Source: Geosiphon pyriformis (Eukaryota; Glomeromycota; Glomeromycetes; Archaeosporales; Geosiphonaceae). Taken from it: a stretch of 64,000 nucleotides of DNA. The stretch spans positions 9,605 through 73,604 of the forward strand of contig JAAOMT010000681.1 in NCBI GenBank assembly GCA_016748015.1. The letters run 5' to 3'. Position 1 is the first letter of the stretch, and every line of letters starts with the position of its first letter. Below, piece after piece: positions 26,535-38,761 of the stretch. The notes under the pieces are model-generated. The model did no database searches. It saw nothing but the letters and a program-made list of their open reading frames with translations, and was not told the origin of the DNA. The translations under genes were made by a program, and so were the position numbers.

Positions 26535-29500
26535 TTAAAAAATAAGGATAATTATTATAATTTTAAAAATATAAGCAGTATTTTCACAACTGTACCAAAT
26601 TCAAAAATCATATATTATTGTTTAAAAAAAAAGTTGTTAATTTATATTTAATTTTAAAGTTTCAAAAATTTAACAAAATTAGGTATTAATCTATCAATTA
26701 AATAATTATTTAAATTTTGTTTATAAAAAATATAGCAGATATTTGTCAAGTTTAAGCTAAGATTAAAATTAAAGCAAAAAATAAAAAAATATAGTTTAAA
26801 TGCATATATTAGTTTATTGATTATTAAAAAAAAAAACTTTTCACAAAAAATTTAGTGATTTTAATCTGAATTTTTGATTAAGAAGAAAATTGTGATTATC
26901 TAAACAACTTCAATCTAGATGTAAAATAAAGAACAAATTTACCAAAATAAAGCTGTTTTTGCAATTTATTCAAAAATAACTGCAATTAAGTTTTTGGCTG
27001 GGATATTAAATTTTCACTTATCTTATCTAAAGAGTAATTATAATCTTAATTCCAAGATTTTACCTTATTTAATATTAAATAATATAACATTTATGTAATC
27101 AGAAAAATTTTACAAAGAACATAAAAAAATTGCCCTTGCAATTATTGTTTAGACTCAATTGCACATCTTTTGCATTTAAAAAAATTTACAATATTTATTT
27201 AGTTAATTCATTTAAAATGTTACTAATTTATTTTTTTATAATTTCATTTTTATCTTAAAACAGTTATATTTATTTATTTTATGATTAAACAAAATTTTTA
27301 TAAAGATTTTAAAAAATAGTTTATACTATCACATAAAAAGTTTTAATATCAAGATTGAAAATCTATAAAGTTAAAATAAAGAAAAATAGAACATTAATAA
27401 AATAAGCAAAGATTTTTTTCATAGTAATCTATGATTTTATTATATATTAATTATCATTAAATTGTTAATAAAAATTTTTTCTTTGAATAAAATATATTTT
27501 AATTTACAAGCTAAATCAAAATTCAGATAACTTTTTAGCATTAAATATCTGCAAAATTTTTGATACATTTATTTGATCAAATTTAATTCGATTAAAATAT
27601 TATTATAGTATCAATTTTAACTTTTAGTTTTTATTATATAAAGTTTTTAATTACAAATAGCTTATAAGAACCAGAAAATTATAATTTTTTTTATCAAGAC
27701 TTATTTATATGAAAATAAAAAAGAGTTTTTAAATCTTTGAGATTAAGTAGTTTCAAAATAAAAGCAATTATTTATTAAAATAAAATCTTGAATGTTTTAT
27801 TTATTTGTGTATATTAATTTCTAGTAGAAAAAGCTATTTGAGGTAATTTTTTACATACTGCAAAAAATTTTATAAGAAAAAATGTTTTAAAGGCTGATTA
27901 TATTTGTAATTTCATCATGTTATTATGAAAATTAATAACAAAAAAGTTTTTTGTTAACAATCTTTTACATAACCACCACCTAGTAATTAATATTTTAAAT
28001 AGCAAAAAATCTGAAAAAATTTTTATCTTGTTTTGTCAAAAGATTAAAAATGTTGATAATAATAACATTAATAATAAAAACACTATTAAAAAGTACAGTT
28101 TTTAGAATTAGAACATTGTATTAAAAAACTGCAAAATACAACAATAATAACAACACAAAATATTATTTAACAACTATTTATTTAAGTATAGTTTATACTA
28201 TTCATCTTATAATTATACAAACAATTGATCTTTTCAAAAAGTTCTTTATTTTTTTGATTTATTTATATATTAATTAATATATTGATTATTTTAAAAGAAC
28301 TTATTTATTTACTTAAAATTAAGAATTTAATATATAATTATATTTAATTATCAGTCTTTTCTTAATACTATTTTTATTTTTATTTTTTTTTCACATTATG
28401 TATTAGCATTTAACAAAGAAAATATAAATTTAGCATAATAATACTTACTTTAACACTAACAAAAATATATTTTGTTCATTCTAATTTAAAGGTTTTCTGT
28501 CTTATTTAAGACTTTTAGGTTTAGAATAAAAATTATAGTTTAAATTGAAATAAAATCAAAAATTTGATGGATTTGAAAAATTGAATCTTTTTTAAAGAAA
28601 ATGTTAAGCACACAAAATTAATTGATCTAATTATTTAGCTTTCAGCAAACACAGAAAGAAGTAGTGCAAAATTTTTTTTCTTTTGTCAATAGATAATATT
28701 GCAAACTCAAGATATTTAAATAAGGCTTTATAAAACTAAAAAAATAAAAGTTATTTATTTAATTTTAAAATATAATATATTGAAACACAGAAATAAATAT
28801 TAATTTTTTTTAAGAAAACTCTCTTTTTTATATTTGTTTTTTTTTATCAAATAGATTTTATTAACTAGAAATTAGAATATTTTAATATTGTTTACTATAC
28901 AAACATTTTATATTTTTATAAATTGCCTATAATAATTCTTAAATATGAACAATAAAGAATGAATACTTTAAATAGATTTCTTTAAATTTATATTGTTATT
29001 TGTATTACCCTACTATTATTGTATAATTAATATTTAAGATAATGTTTTTTAATATTGTATGTAAACAAATAAACATTAGTGCATTTTTAAGAAGATTTTT
29101 TTAAAAACTAAGATTTATTGCTTCTGTTAAAAGTTTTATTGAAGAATTCAAATGATGTAATAATATCAATCAATATTCAATTATGCAAAATTTGAAGATT
29201 ATTGCCATTTAAAATTCTCTTTTTTTTAATTATCATCATTTTTTTTAACATATAACCAAAATTTGAAGCACTAAGATTACTATTTCAATCAAAAAAAATT
29301 AAACAAAGTTTTAATTCTTTAATTAATTATCTGACCCTTATAATTATAAAAGTTATTAAAATATTTTCTCTTTTAATTTGAATTGTTTTTTATATAATAC
29401 AATTAATTTTACTAAATATCTAAATAAATAATTTTTATATTAAATTTGGTAACCAAATATCACAAAAAAAATTAATTTTAAGAATCAGAAATTCTTTTGT

Positions 29501-30904
29501 CAAAAAAACTTTCAGGTTTTTATTGTTAATACACAAAGTTATTTAAAGCATAGGTTTAATATAAAAAATTTTGTGAATTGTATCTTAAAATTTAAAAAAA
29601 TTAATTAACTTTTCAAACTATTAAGCTTTTAAAATTTTTATTAAAGCTATTGCTATTAATAAAATTTTTAATTATGAAATTATATAAACATATATATATA
29701 CATTGAACTTTTAAATATGGTAAAAAAATGTTTTTAAAACGAAATTTAACTTAAATATTCTAAGAAAATTATATTTTGAATTTGTTTAAATTAATTAAAC
29801 AAACAATATATTAGCTTGAAACAATATATACTAAAAAATTTAGGTGTTTATTTTATTTAATTAGAAAAAACTTGAATTTTGTGTTTTATATATGTTTTAT
29901 GTTTAGCTCTAATTCATAAAAAGAACAAATTATTAATTGTTTAAATATTTTTAATTATGAAATTTTAATAATAATTATTATTCATTTTATTAATTATAAA
30001 TTTGATATTAAAAAAATATATAATTGAAAATAATTGCTTTTATAAATAATATTAAATTATAAAACTTGTTATTATTAATAATAAAATAAACTAATTTCAA
30101 TTTTTTATAATATTTGTTTTTTAATAGAATTTTTAATATTTTTATTAAATTAAATAATTAAATAAAAAATTTACACAAAATATTTCAAGATTTTGGAGCT
30201 TATTTTTATAATTATGTTAATTAATAAATATTTATTCTTAAAACTGTCTTAACTTAAAATCAAGACAATATATAATAATATGATTTTTTGATTAAAAACA
30301 GTTTCTAAAAATATTAAAACTAGCAATCATTAATCACTATATAACTCAACTTTAAGTTTTTATTTAAACTAAAACTAGCAAAAAAATAATAACAAACATG
30401 GTTTCTTATGTCTTTACCATTATTTGAGTTTTATTTGTTTAAACAATAGAAATAAACAAATGAATCAAGCTCTTATTCTAGCATTTCAAATTTCTTTAAA
30501 ATTTAGTCTTTTTGCAAATATGATTTAATAAAATTGCAATTAAAATTTTTACTTATTGGCAAAATAAACTCTTTAAAAATCTTTTTTTATCTCTCTAAAA
30601 TTTTAGAAATTTGATAATCTATTTTTGTTGTTTAAAAATTATGATTTCAATTTCATTAATTGAAAATATAACTTTACTCTTTGACTGGCTTAAAAAAGCA
30701 TTGATTGTTATAAAAAAAATATACTTATTTCCTAAGCCAGAGAATATTTAAAGTTGCTAACCTGGTAAAAAATATCTTATACACAACCAGGAAATATCTG
30801 AAAATTATTCAATTACTTGAATAATAAAAGTTTAAAATGTTTGATAGACTATATTTTACTTAGCTTTTTTTTTAAACATAAGATCAAAACTGTTCTTAAT
30901 TTAA
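24427..30904. other. AT-rich desert, no gene seen
   Basis: About 6.5 kb of A/T-dominated DNA with no ORF above about 60 codons and no readable protein motif on either strand. It includes the ATT tract at 26,496-26,535. Confidence 0.65.
26496..26535. repeat. (ATT)n microsatellite, about 13 units
   Basis: An almost perfect run of ATT units is visible directly. Shorter runs of the same unit are found near 20,128 and 45,450. Confidence 0.9.
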
Positions 30905-31213
30905 CAAAAGCATTTTTAAATTTTTAGAAAGCAGCGAATTCAAAAGATTTTTTAAGTTAATTTTTCTTAGGTTGTTGTTACAACATTGAAATTGGTACTT
31001 TACAAGATTAAACAAAAAAATTTAAGTTCTATTTAAAAACAGCAGAGGCAGAATATTTAAATGCATAATTCGATTTTGTACTTTGTTATACTAATAGAAA
31101 AAAAACAACAAAAAATTCAGATAAAGTATTTAAACTTTATTCAAAAGCAGTAAAAATAGAATATTTAAAGACATAATATAATTTTGAATAATATTATGCT
31201 AATAAAAAAGGTT
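30905..31213 (+). pseudogene. Sel1-like repeat protein relic (about three repeats)
   Basis: One frame can be read for about 310 bp with no indel. It carries Sel1-like repeat sequence: FLGCCYNIEIGTLQD, then FKFYLKTAEAEYLNA and FDFVLCYTNRKKTTKNSDK, then VFKLYSKAVKIEYLKT, YNFE and YYANKKG. Sel1 units have the pattern A-x-x-W/Y-x-x-K-A-A-x-x-G-x-x-x-A-Q-x-x-L-G-x-x-Y. Here the A-Q position is read as TAA in all three repeats (30,944-31,175), and the Gln of the LGQCY-like segment is also TAA. The expected Gln codon CAA differs from TAA by one C to T change. In mycorrhizal fungi these repeats are often joined to kinase domains; no kinase motif could be seen nearby. Confidence 0.75.
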
Positions 31214-34200
31214 GATTTATAATTTTTAAAACTTTTGTTAGAACTTTTTTTTAAAATTTGACTATTAAAATATTAACAACAATAACAAAACTTATACATA
31301 TCAAATATAAAAAGATAACACTAATAGCTATCTAAGCAGCTATAGTTGTAAAAATAGAGATTGTTAGTTATTTTATTAAAAATAGAAATATAAAAGAATC
31401 TCTAAAAACAATAAGTGAAATTTGCTCTACTGAAGTAAAAAATCACTTTAAGTAGCCACTTTTTATAGGAAATAATATTCTTTGCAAAATTTTTTGTGGA
31501 AATATATTTTAATATTTCAATCATTATATACTTTACTTATAGTAATACTTTTTTAATAAAAATTTGAGCCCTTCTTAAAGAGTTGTTGCTTATAATCAAC
31601 TGTGGTCTTTTTTAATATTAAAATTATAGTAAAAATTAGTTCACTTTCTTATATTAAAATTGCATACTTGTAGAAATAAAAATATAATAATTAAAAGCTC
31701 TAAAAAATATTCTAATTCTATTGAATATTGTTCAAAATTTAAAATTTTGATAATTTGATATTGTATACTAAAATACTTGTAAAAAATTTATTCAATTAAA
31801 ACCTTTGATGAAATTTAAGAAACATTATAAATTGGCAGAAAAATAATTAAATTCTTTTAGTTTAATTCTAAAAATTGAGAAATTATTAATCAAATATTTT
31901 TTTATTTAAAAACTTTTAATTTTTTTTGAAATAAAGCAAATAAAAATAAAAAAACAATAAATTTAACATTGATTTTACAAATATGTTAAACTTAAATGTA
32001 ATTTTATTTTTTACAATTTTTGGAATTTTTTTAAATTGACATTTATACTTATGTATATTAATAATTAAACTTTTTTATTAATTGAAATAAAATTTTTTAT
32101 CGATAAAAAATTCTCACATTTAATTAAAATTTTGATAATTTTAAATAAATATATAATAATAATTATAACACAGTTTTTATATTGTTTTCTATTAAAATAT
32201 TATGTACTATTTAAGTGTAGAAAACATTTTAGTTTCTAAAATCAATTTAAAATACTTTTTTAATTATTTAAAAAAATTAAGCATATATTAATAATAAATT
32301 TTATTTTTTACAATATTTTTTAGTAAATATTTATAGAAACTTAACTCTTAAAATCAAACAATAAATTTGAATTTTGATTTAATAAAGAAAATTTTTTTAG
32401 AATTAAGTTAATTTTTAACTAAATTCTATTTTTAATATTAAATAAAGACTTTAAAATACTACAGTTAATTTGACAAATAATTGTTTTTGCATTAATATTA
32501 ATAATATTATTTACATTGCTTAAAATATTTAACCATAGAAAATATTTATTTTTATAAAATGCTATAAAAATATAGTCACATAAATGTTTAAGAAATGCTT
32601 TTATTTTGTTAAAAACTTTATTTTTTCATAAAAAAATTTTTATTTTTCTAATTTTTCTAAACAAACACATTAACTTTAAAGTTTAAATATTAATTAATAC
32701 AATTAACTTGACTAAAATTAAAAAAAGTTTTGTTAAATAAGTTGTTTTTTAAAAAAAAATTTAATATTATTTATTTATTTATTTTTTTAAATTTTTTTTA
32801 GTAAATTTAAAAATAGTTTTAAACATAAATGTAAATTTTTATAAGAAACTACAAATATTAATATCAATGTTTAAAGCTAGAAATTACTATTTATATTAAT
32901 AAAATTTTAGATAAAAATTCTAATTAGTTTTTTTAAAAAAATTAAAAAATTAATATTATTTTTAATATTTTTTTAAAGTTAATTTTTTAGAAATTGGATA
33001 TTTTGTTGTTTATAAACAAAATAATTACAATATTATTTCTATTAAATAATAAATATTATGTAATAAAATTTTTAATAATAATTTATAAGTCTCTCAATAT
33101 AACAAATATATCTTTCTATATTAAAACTTTCATAAATTGTAACAAAAAATAATTGACTATTTTGCTATTTACTAATTGTATTAGATTTATACTCATATTT
33201 ATTAATATTATTATTAAAATTTTTATTAATAGTATTCTGAAAATTTTGGCTTTTTTTTATGTTAATAATTTTTTATTTGTTGGTTTAAAAACATACTAGT
33301 TAAAAAATTTAAAACAATAGTTAAAATAAATTAGTCAAGATGAATTAATTTTTTTTACAAAAAAGTCAAAATATAATAAATATTCATAATTTTTCAAAAA
33401 AATTGGTTTCATATAATAAAATAGTAAATTAATAAAATAGTAAAATACATATTTGTATTAATAAATTTATTTTAATGTTTTAAAAAATTTATTAATTAAT
33501 ATTTGTGTTTATAAAATATTATGTATTATTTAGTCATAATTGTATAATTTTTTAAAACTCTAAATTTGTGTATCAATTTATTTTTTGTATATGGTAATTT
33601 AAATTACATAAAAATTTACATAGTAATTTTAAGTAGTTAAAAATAAAATTTTAAAATAGTATAAATTATAATTGTTTTTTAGCAAAAACAAAATTTAAAA
33701 ATAAAAAATACTCAAAATTATATATTGTTAATTTTATATTAAATAATTAAGCATTAAATTAAAAAGAAAAATTTTTAAAAAACAGATATTAAAAACTAAA
33801 ATTAATAAAATATTATTATTATTAAGTATTAATATTATTAAAATTAAGATGATTACTTTTATTTATTTATTTATTCTTAAAATAGCAGAACATACAAATT
33901 ATTTAATAGTTATTTTTTAATTATTATTAATATTATTTTGGGCAAAAAGTAAAATAATTATTAATTTATTTTTATTATTGTCTTTGTAATATCTAAAGAG
34001 TGTTTTGTATTAACTATTATAACTATTAAATTTTTTCTTATAGGAAAAACCAAAATTTATAAATTAACTTAGTTATAATCTAATTTTATTATTAGCTTTA
34101 TTTTTTATTATATATTAGTATTATTTTTATATTTATTGTTTTGTAATCTAATTTTTTTGCAGATTATAAACTTTTAAAAATTTTTTATTAATTAAATACT

Positions 34201-36668
34201 AATTTAATAACTTTTTAATTTAGCTTTATTTTTTAACTCAGTTTGTTATTATTCCTTTTTACAATTATTAAAATCTAATTTTTATAAAATATATTTGAGT
34301 TTTAATTATTTTTGGAACTTAATTGCTTTTTATTAACTTTAAGCCTATAATTATTTCTTAAAGTATATTCTTATTTTAATTATATTACTTAAATTATAAT
34401 TGGAGTTTATTTATTACTAAAAATATTATAAACAAATTTTGTTTTGTTTTTTGTTTTTTAAAAATATTTTATATGAATTTTAATTGTTTTTATTATTAAT
34501 ATTGTTATTAATACAAAACATTTTATCAATTTTTTATAGAAGTTTTCTAAAATTTTAATTATTATTATTATCTTTTTTAAAAAAACAATTTTTAATTATA
34601 TATTTTTTAATACAAATTATTGATTAATTTTTTACTTTAATTTGTATTCTAATATTAAAAAAATTAATAATTAATTTTATATTTGTCATTTTTAATACAA
34701 ATAATTAAAAAAATATTAGTTTATTAATATATAAAAAAAGATTAAAATATTGCTTTAATTTCTATTTAATATAATAATTAAGTATTTTTTATACAAAATT
34801 TTAATTGAATTTTTAAGTAATTAGCTTAAAAAAAAGTTTTTTGTTTTATTTTCTTAATATTACAAAAACTACAATTTTGATAAATTAAAAAAAATACTTT
34901 TAAAAGTTAATAATAAATTTAAAAGATTTAATTTAGAACAATTTCAAAAACATTAAGTTAATATAAATTATTATTAGAATTGATATTAATTATTAATATA
35001 TAATTATTACAAAGCTATAATTATTAAATATTAAGAAACATCAAAAATAAAACACTAAATTTTTTAAATCAAGTGTTTTAAAAATATTAGTAAATTTAAT
35101 AATAAAAATTTAATTAAAATTCACAAATTACAAATAGTTAAAATAATTTATAATATTAAATACTAATTATTTTATAATAAAATATTAACTTTTTTTAGAC
35201 TTTAATATAAATAGACTGTTTAGATAACTTTATTTATAGAATTATATAAAAGAAAATAATAAAACTTTACAATTATGAAAAAAAATATTTTTAATACTTT
35301 TGTTATTATATTGAATATTAATATATGATTATTACAAAGCTATAATAATACCAATTTGTTAATTTATATTTTTAATAAACAATATGTTTTACATAAATTA
35401 CTATATAAAAAATCATAAAATTATAAGTACAATATTTTCTAATCACTATAAAAATCTTTAAAAAAATGTGTTTTATTAAAAAACTTAAGATTTAAAAAGA
35501 TATATCTTAGTGCTTAATAATATATTCTAATAATTATAATTATATAAATATAGAAAATAATATAATTTTATTGTTATTAAATAAATTATTTTAGTTACAA
35601 TTTATTTTTAATTCATTATTATTAAACTGTAAATTAAAATTTATTTTATATAACAGATTTTTTTTTAGTTTTTAAATTTTTTTATTTGAAAAAAACTTTT
35701 AGCTTTTATAACTATATATACAAAATTTTTTTATATAAAATAAAAAAAACCTTATTTATACTTGATAATTTTTATATATTAACCAACTATTAATTTTAAT
35801 ATTTGAAAGATTGTATAGTTTTATATTTAATATAAATTAATTTTTTGTTATTGTGGCTTTATTTCTTATATTATCCAAATCTTTTAAAAAGATTAAGACT
35901 TTTTAATCTAAAAGTAAAAACTTTTTAGTACTTAATAAAACGTTTTAAAAGTTGCTGTATTCTATGCTAGTATGCTTTTTATTAAAATAACTTAATATTA
36001 TTTTACTTTTATATAAATCTTTATTTTATAGATATCTAAGTTTTATTATAATAACTTTTTATTTTACATCTTTTTATATATTTAGATTATTTCAAGTTAA
36101 AATTAAAAAAAATAATTTTTATTAAGAAAAATAATTTTTTGTGAGTTAAAAATTATAGCTGAATTTTTAATAGCAATTTTAATACAGAATTTTTGTAACT
36201 TTTTAAAAAATTATGCATAAATACAAAGTGGTAAAAATATTTTCTAGTTCTTTTACATAATGTTTAGTTAAATAGTTTTTAAGATAAGTTTATTAACAGT
36301 AGTAAACAATTTTAAAATAGCATATATTTTATGTTTATTATAAAAAATTTTGCTATTATAAATATATTTATGTAGAAAAGTAAAACATATAAATTGATAT
36401 TAATCAAAATATCTTGAAATAAATAAAATTTTATTTGAGAATTATTTTTAAAATTTTTTCAAAAATTTTTGGTTTAGTAAAAATATTATTATTATTTTTT
36501 CTTTTAATTTAATTATTAAAGAGTATTACAGCAAAATATAATAATTTTGCTGTTAAAATTTAAAAATAAGCATAAAAATTTCTAATATTAAGCACTTTAT
36601 TAACTACAATTTTAATATCAAAAACTTTTAACTGTTAAATAAATTTCTAAAATTATTGAATAAAGTGT
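31214..36668. other. AT-rich desert, no gene seen
   Basis: About 5.4 kb without a recognisable gene. The part next to the Sel1 relic (31,300-31,470) has slightly higher complexity and could be a continuation of the same gene, but no motif is visible. Confidence 0.6.
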
Positions 36669-36684
36669 AAAAATATTGTTAAAA
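36669..36684 (+). repeat. Target-site duplication of LINE 1, left copy
   Basis: AAAAATATTGTTAAAA at 36,669-36,684 recurs exactly at 43,564-43,579, directly after the poly(A) of LINE 1. The part outside A runs (TATTGTT) makes chance unlikely but not impossible in such AT-rich DNA. Confidence 0.65.
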
Positions 36685-36769
36685 AAAATAAAAAATAAAA
36701 ATAAAAAAATAAAAAAAAAATAAAAAATAAAAAATAAAAAATAAAAAAAAATAAAAAAAATAAAAAAAA

Positions 36770-36803
<34 letters not shown>

Positions 36804-36828
36804 AAAAAAAAAAACAAAAAAAAAAAAA
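36685..36828 (+). repeat. A-rich (AAAAAT)n/poly(A) tract at the 5' end of LINE 1
   Basis: About 144 bp consist almost only of A with scattered T and three isolated C. It sits between the left target-site duplication and the first complex LINE sequence (TTTCTTTCTCTTC at 36,829). A poly-Phe reading on the minus strand is a by-product of this tract. Confidence 0.85.
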
Positions 36829-36901
36829 TTTCTTTCTCTTCTTTGTCTTAAATTCCCAAAAAAGAGTTAAAAGTTTTTTCTGAAAAAAGTTTTTCACAAT
36901 T

Positions 36902-38761
36902 CAGTACAATAAGTCCAAATCTTTTTTTGATTTCAAGGCCACAATTGGCCCCAGTATTGCTGTCATGAAAAAGATTGTTAAAGATTCTGGCTCTGATGAG
37001 GATTTCAAACCTGTTTTACCAAGGAAAAAGAGGAAAAATGGTGCTTTGGAAGAAAATGTTGGAGACAAAAAGAGTTCTGTTAAGGAGCTAAGTGGTTATT
37101 CGTAAGATTCTGAGACTGGTGATACCACCGAGTCTGATAGTATTGACATGGAAGAGAAATGTTTGGTTGAGAAAACTAGCCTTGACTATGATGAGAATGG
37201 AATTCTTGCTAATAGAGATCCTGATCAGACACTTAAAGGGCCAGGTATTAAAACTAAAAAGGCATTGGGCAAGCCATTAGGGAAAATAGATTTTGCAAAT
37301 TATGGTAATATAGATGATATTCTGTCAAATAGTCTTTTGGAACTTCCCCCTCCTTTGAAAAATTTAGTTAATATTTCTGTTCGGAAATTATTTGCTTTAG
37401 ACATTGGGTTGGATAAAGTGGTTGGGAAATCCTCTCAAGAAAAATTGAATTTTGTCAGGAAAACTTTTTCAGATGTAAATGGTTTTGGAGGGGCCTCTAC
37501 TCCCTCAAAATTTGGTGGAATCATCTGTGCAACTTTCACTTCAGAAGTGGCAATGATGGCTGTGGCTAGATTAACAAATGATTATGATGTTGTGGTAAAC
37601 ACCAATCTTAAGTGCTCTGGCAGTAATCATATGAATTAGGCAATTGTGCTAAAAAAAATTCCAGTGGAAACATCTGTAGAGACTGTGCATGTGGCTGTGT
37701 CTAAATTTGGAGTAATTAAGATGATCAAAATACAACTGGTAGGTTTGTGGCAGAAAGCAATCATCAAATTGGAAGATCAGAATTAGGCTAATTTCTTAGC
37801 TGCCAAATAGTCCATTCTAATCAGAAAAGATGCGATATGAGTGGCCAGAGCTGACATCAACAAACATTTGTGGAATGTTCAAGATAGTTTCAGAGCTTTG
37901 CTGTATACCTTTCCTGTGAGAACTACTGCTTATAATTTGTGAGATTTTATTGGTTCTGTTGGTGGGAAGACATGCTTCATTGATCATAACTCTGTCAGTT
38001 ATTCTCATGCCCACTGTGCCACTGTGTGCTTTGACTCTGAGTCAGTTTTGGTTGGTGCTATGACAGCAACTCCAGTTATAAAAGGCATTGGTCTCTGCTG
38101 GTCTTGTCTTTTTCAGGCTTTATGTGCAGTTTGCAAAGGTTTTGGTCATACATCTCTCAATTGTCAGTCAGTTAAAAATGCTGTGGTTCCGGGTGGCAGA
38201 AAAGCTCCTCTTTCAGCTCAAGACCAGTTCAGATTGGCTAGGATTTATGCAAAAAAGTCTGCATCTATTTCTCGTCCTTTGGCTTTTGGTGGTAAAACTT
38301 AGACATCAGTGGTTAGTGCTCCTTCTGTGCACAATTTTCATGGTACTGGTATGTCTCTTGGTTCCAATAAAATTGGTGAACTCCTTCTTCTGGTTGTAGA
38401 TGACTTGAAATCACATTTGGTCAGAATTGAAAGCAGTCTTGTCAGTCTCACAGGACAGATTAGTGAGTTGGCTAAGAGATTGGAGTTACTTGTGCCAGCA
38501 GTTTCCCAGCCTAGTCTTGGATGTCAGCTGTTAGTGGCTCCCCTATCACAGAATTAAGAGGAGGATATAGTGATGAGAGCAGATTTGAGTGAAGCCATTA
38601 GTGACAAGATTGATCTGATTGTAGACTTGGCAGCATTCCCTCATGTTGTTAAACTAAAAAATATGCTGGAAGACTTCTCCAAGTTTGTGTTAATCTTGTC
38701 TGCTCACTTTGATAGTTTGGCTTTGATTGGTGGTGTCACTTTCCTAATTTCTTCTCAATGA
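36902..38761 (+). pseudogene. LINE 1 ORF1: RNA-binding protein with CCHC knuckle, stops only
   Basis: A single frame runs 1.86 kb without an indel. The likely start Met is at 36,965. The N-terminus has an acidic/basic region (DSGSDEDFKPVLPRKKRK). The middle is RRM-like (IVLKKIPVETSVETVHVAVS with FGVIKMIKIQLVGLWQKA). A CCHC zinc knuckle CAVCKGFGHTSLNC follows at 38,123-38,164, and then a Ser/Pro/Leu-rich part. Stops interrupt it at 37,103, 37,637, near 37,785, 37,809, 37,838, 37,940, 38,300 and 38,555. The last codon TGA (38,759-38,761) overlaps the ORF2 start. ORF1 proteins bind the element RNA and act as nucleic acid chaperones. Confidence 0.85.

Noticed and set aside
9209-36668. Mitochondrial or plastid-like origin of the very AT-rich stretches
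   Set aside because: No rRNA, tRNA or respiratory genes are seen. The fossils present (Kelch with spliceosomal introns, Tc1/mariner, Sel1) are nuclear.
36679-36897. Phe-rich 72-residue ORF on the minus strand
   Set aside because: It is only the complement of the A-rich tract at the LINE 1 5' end.
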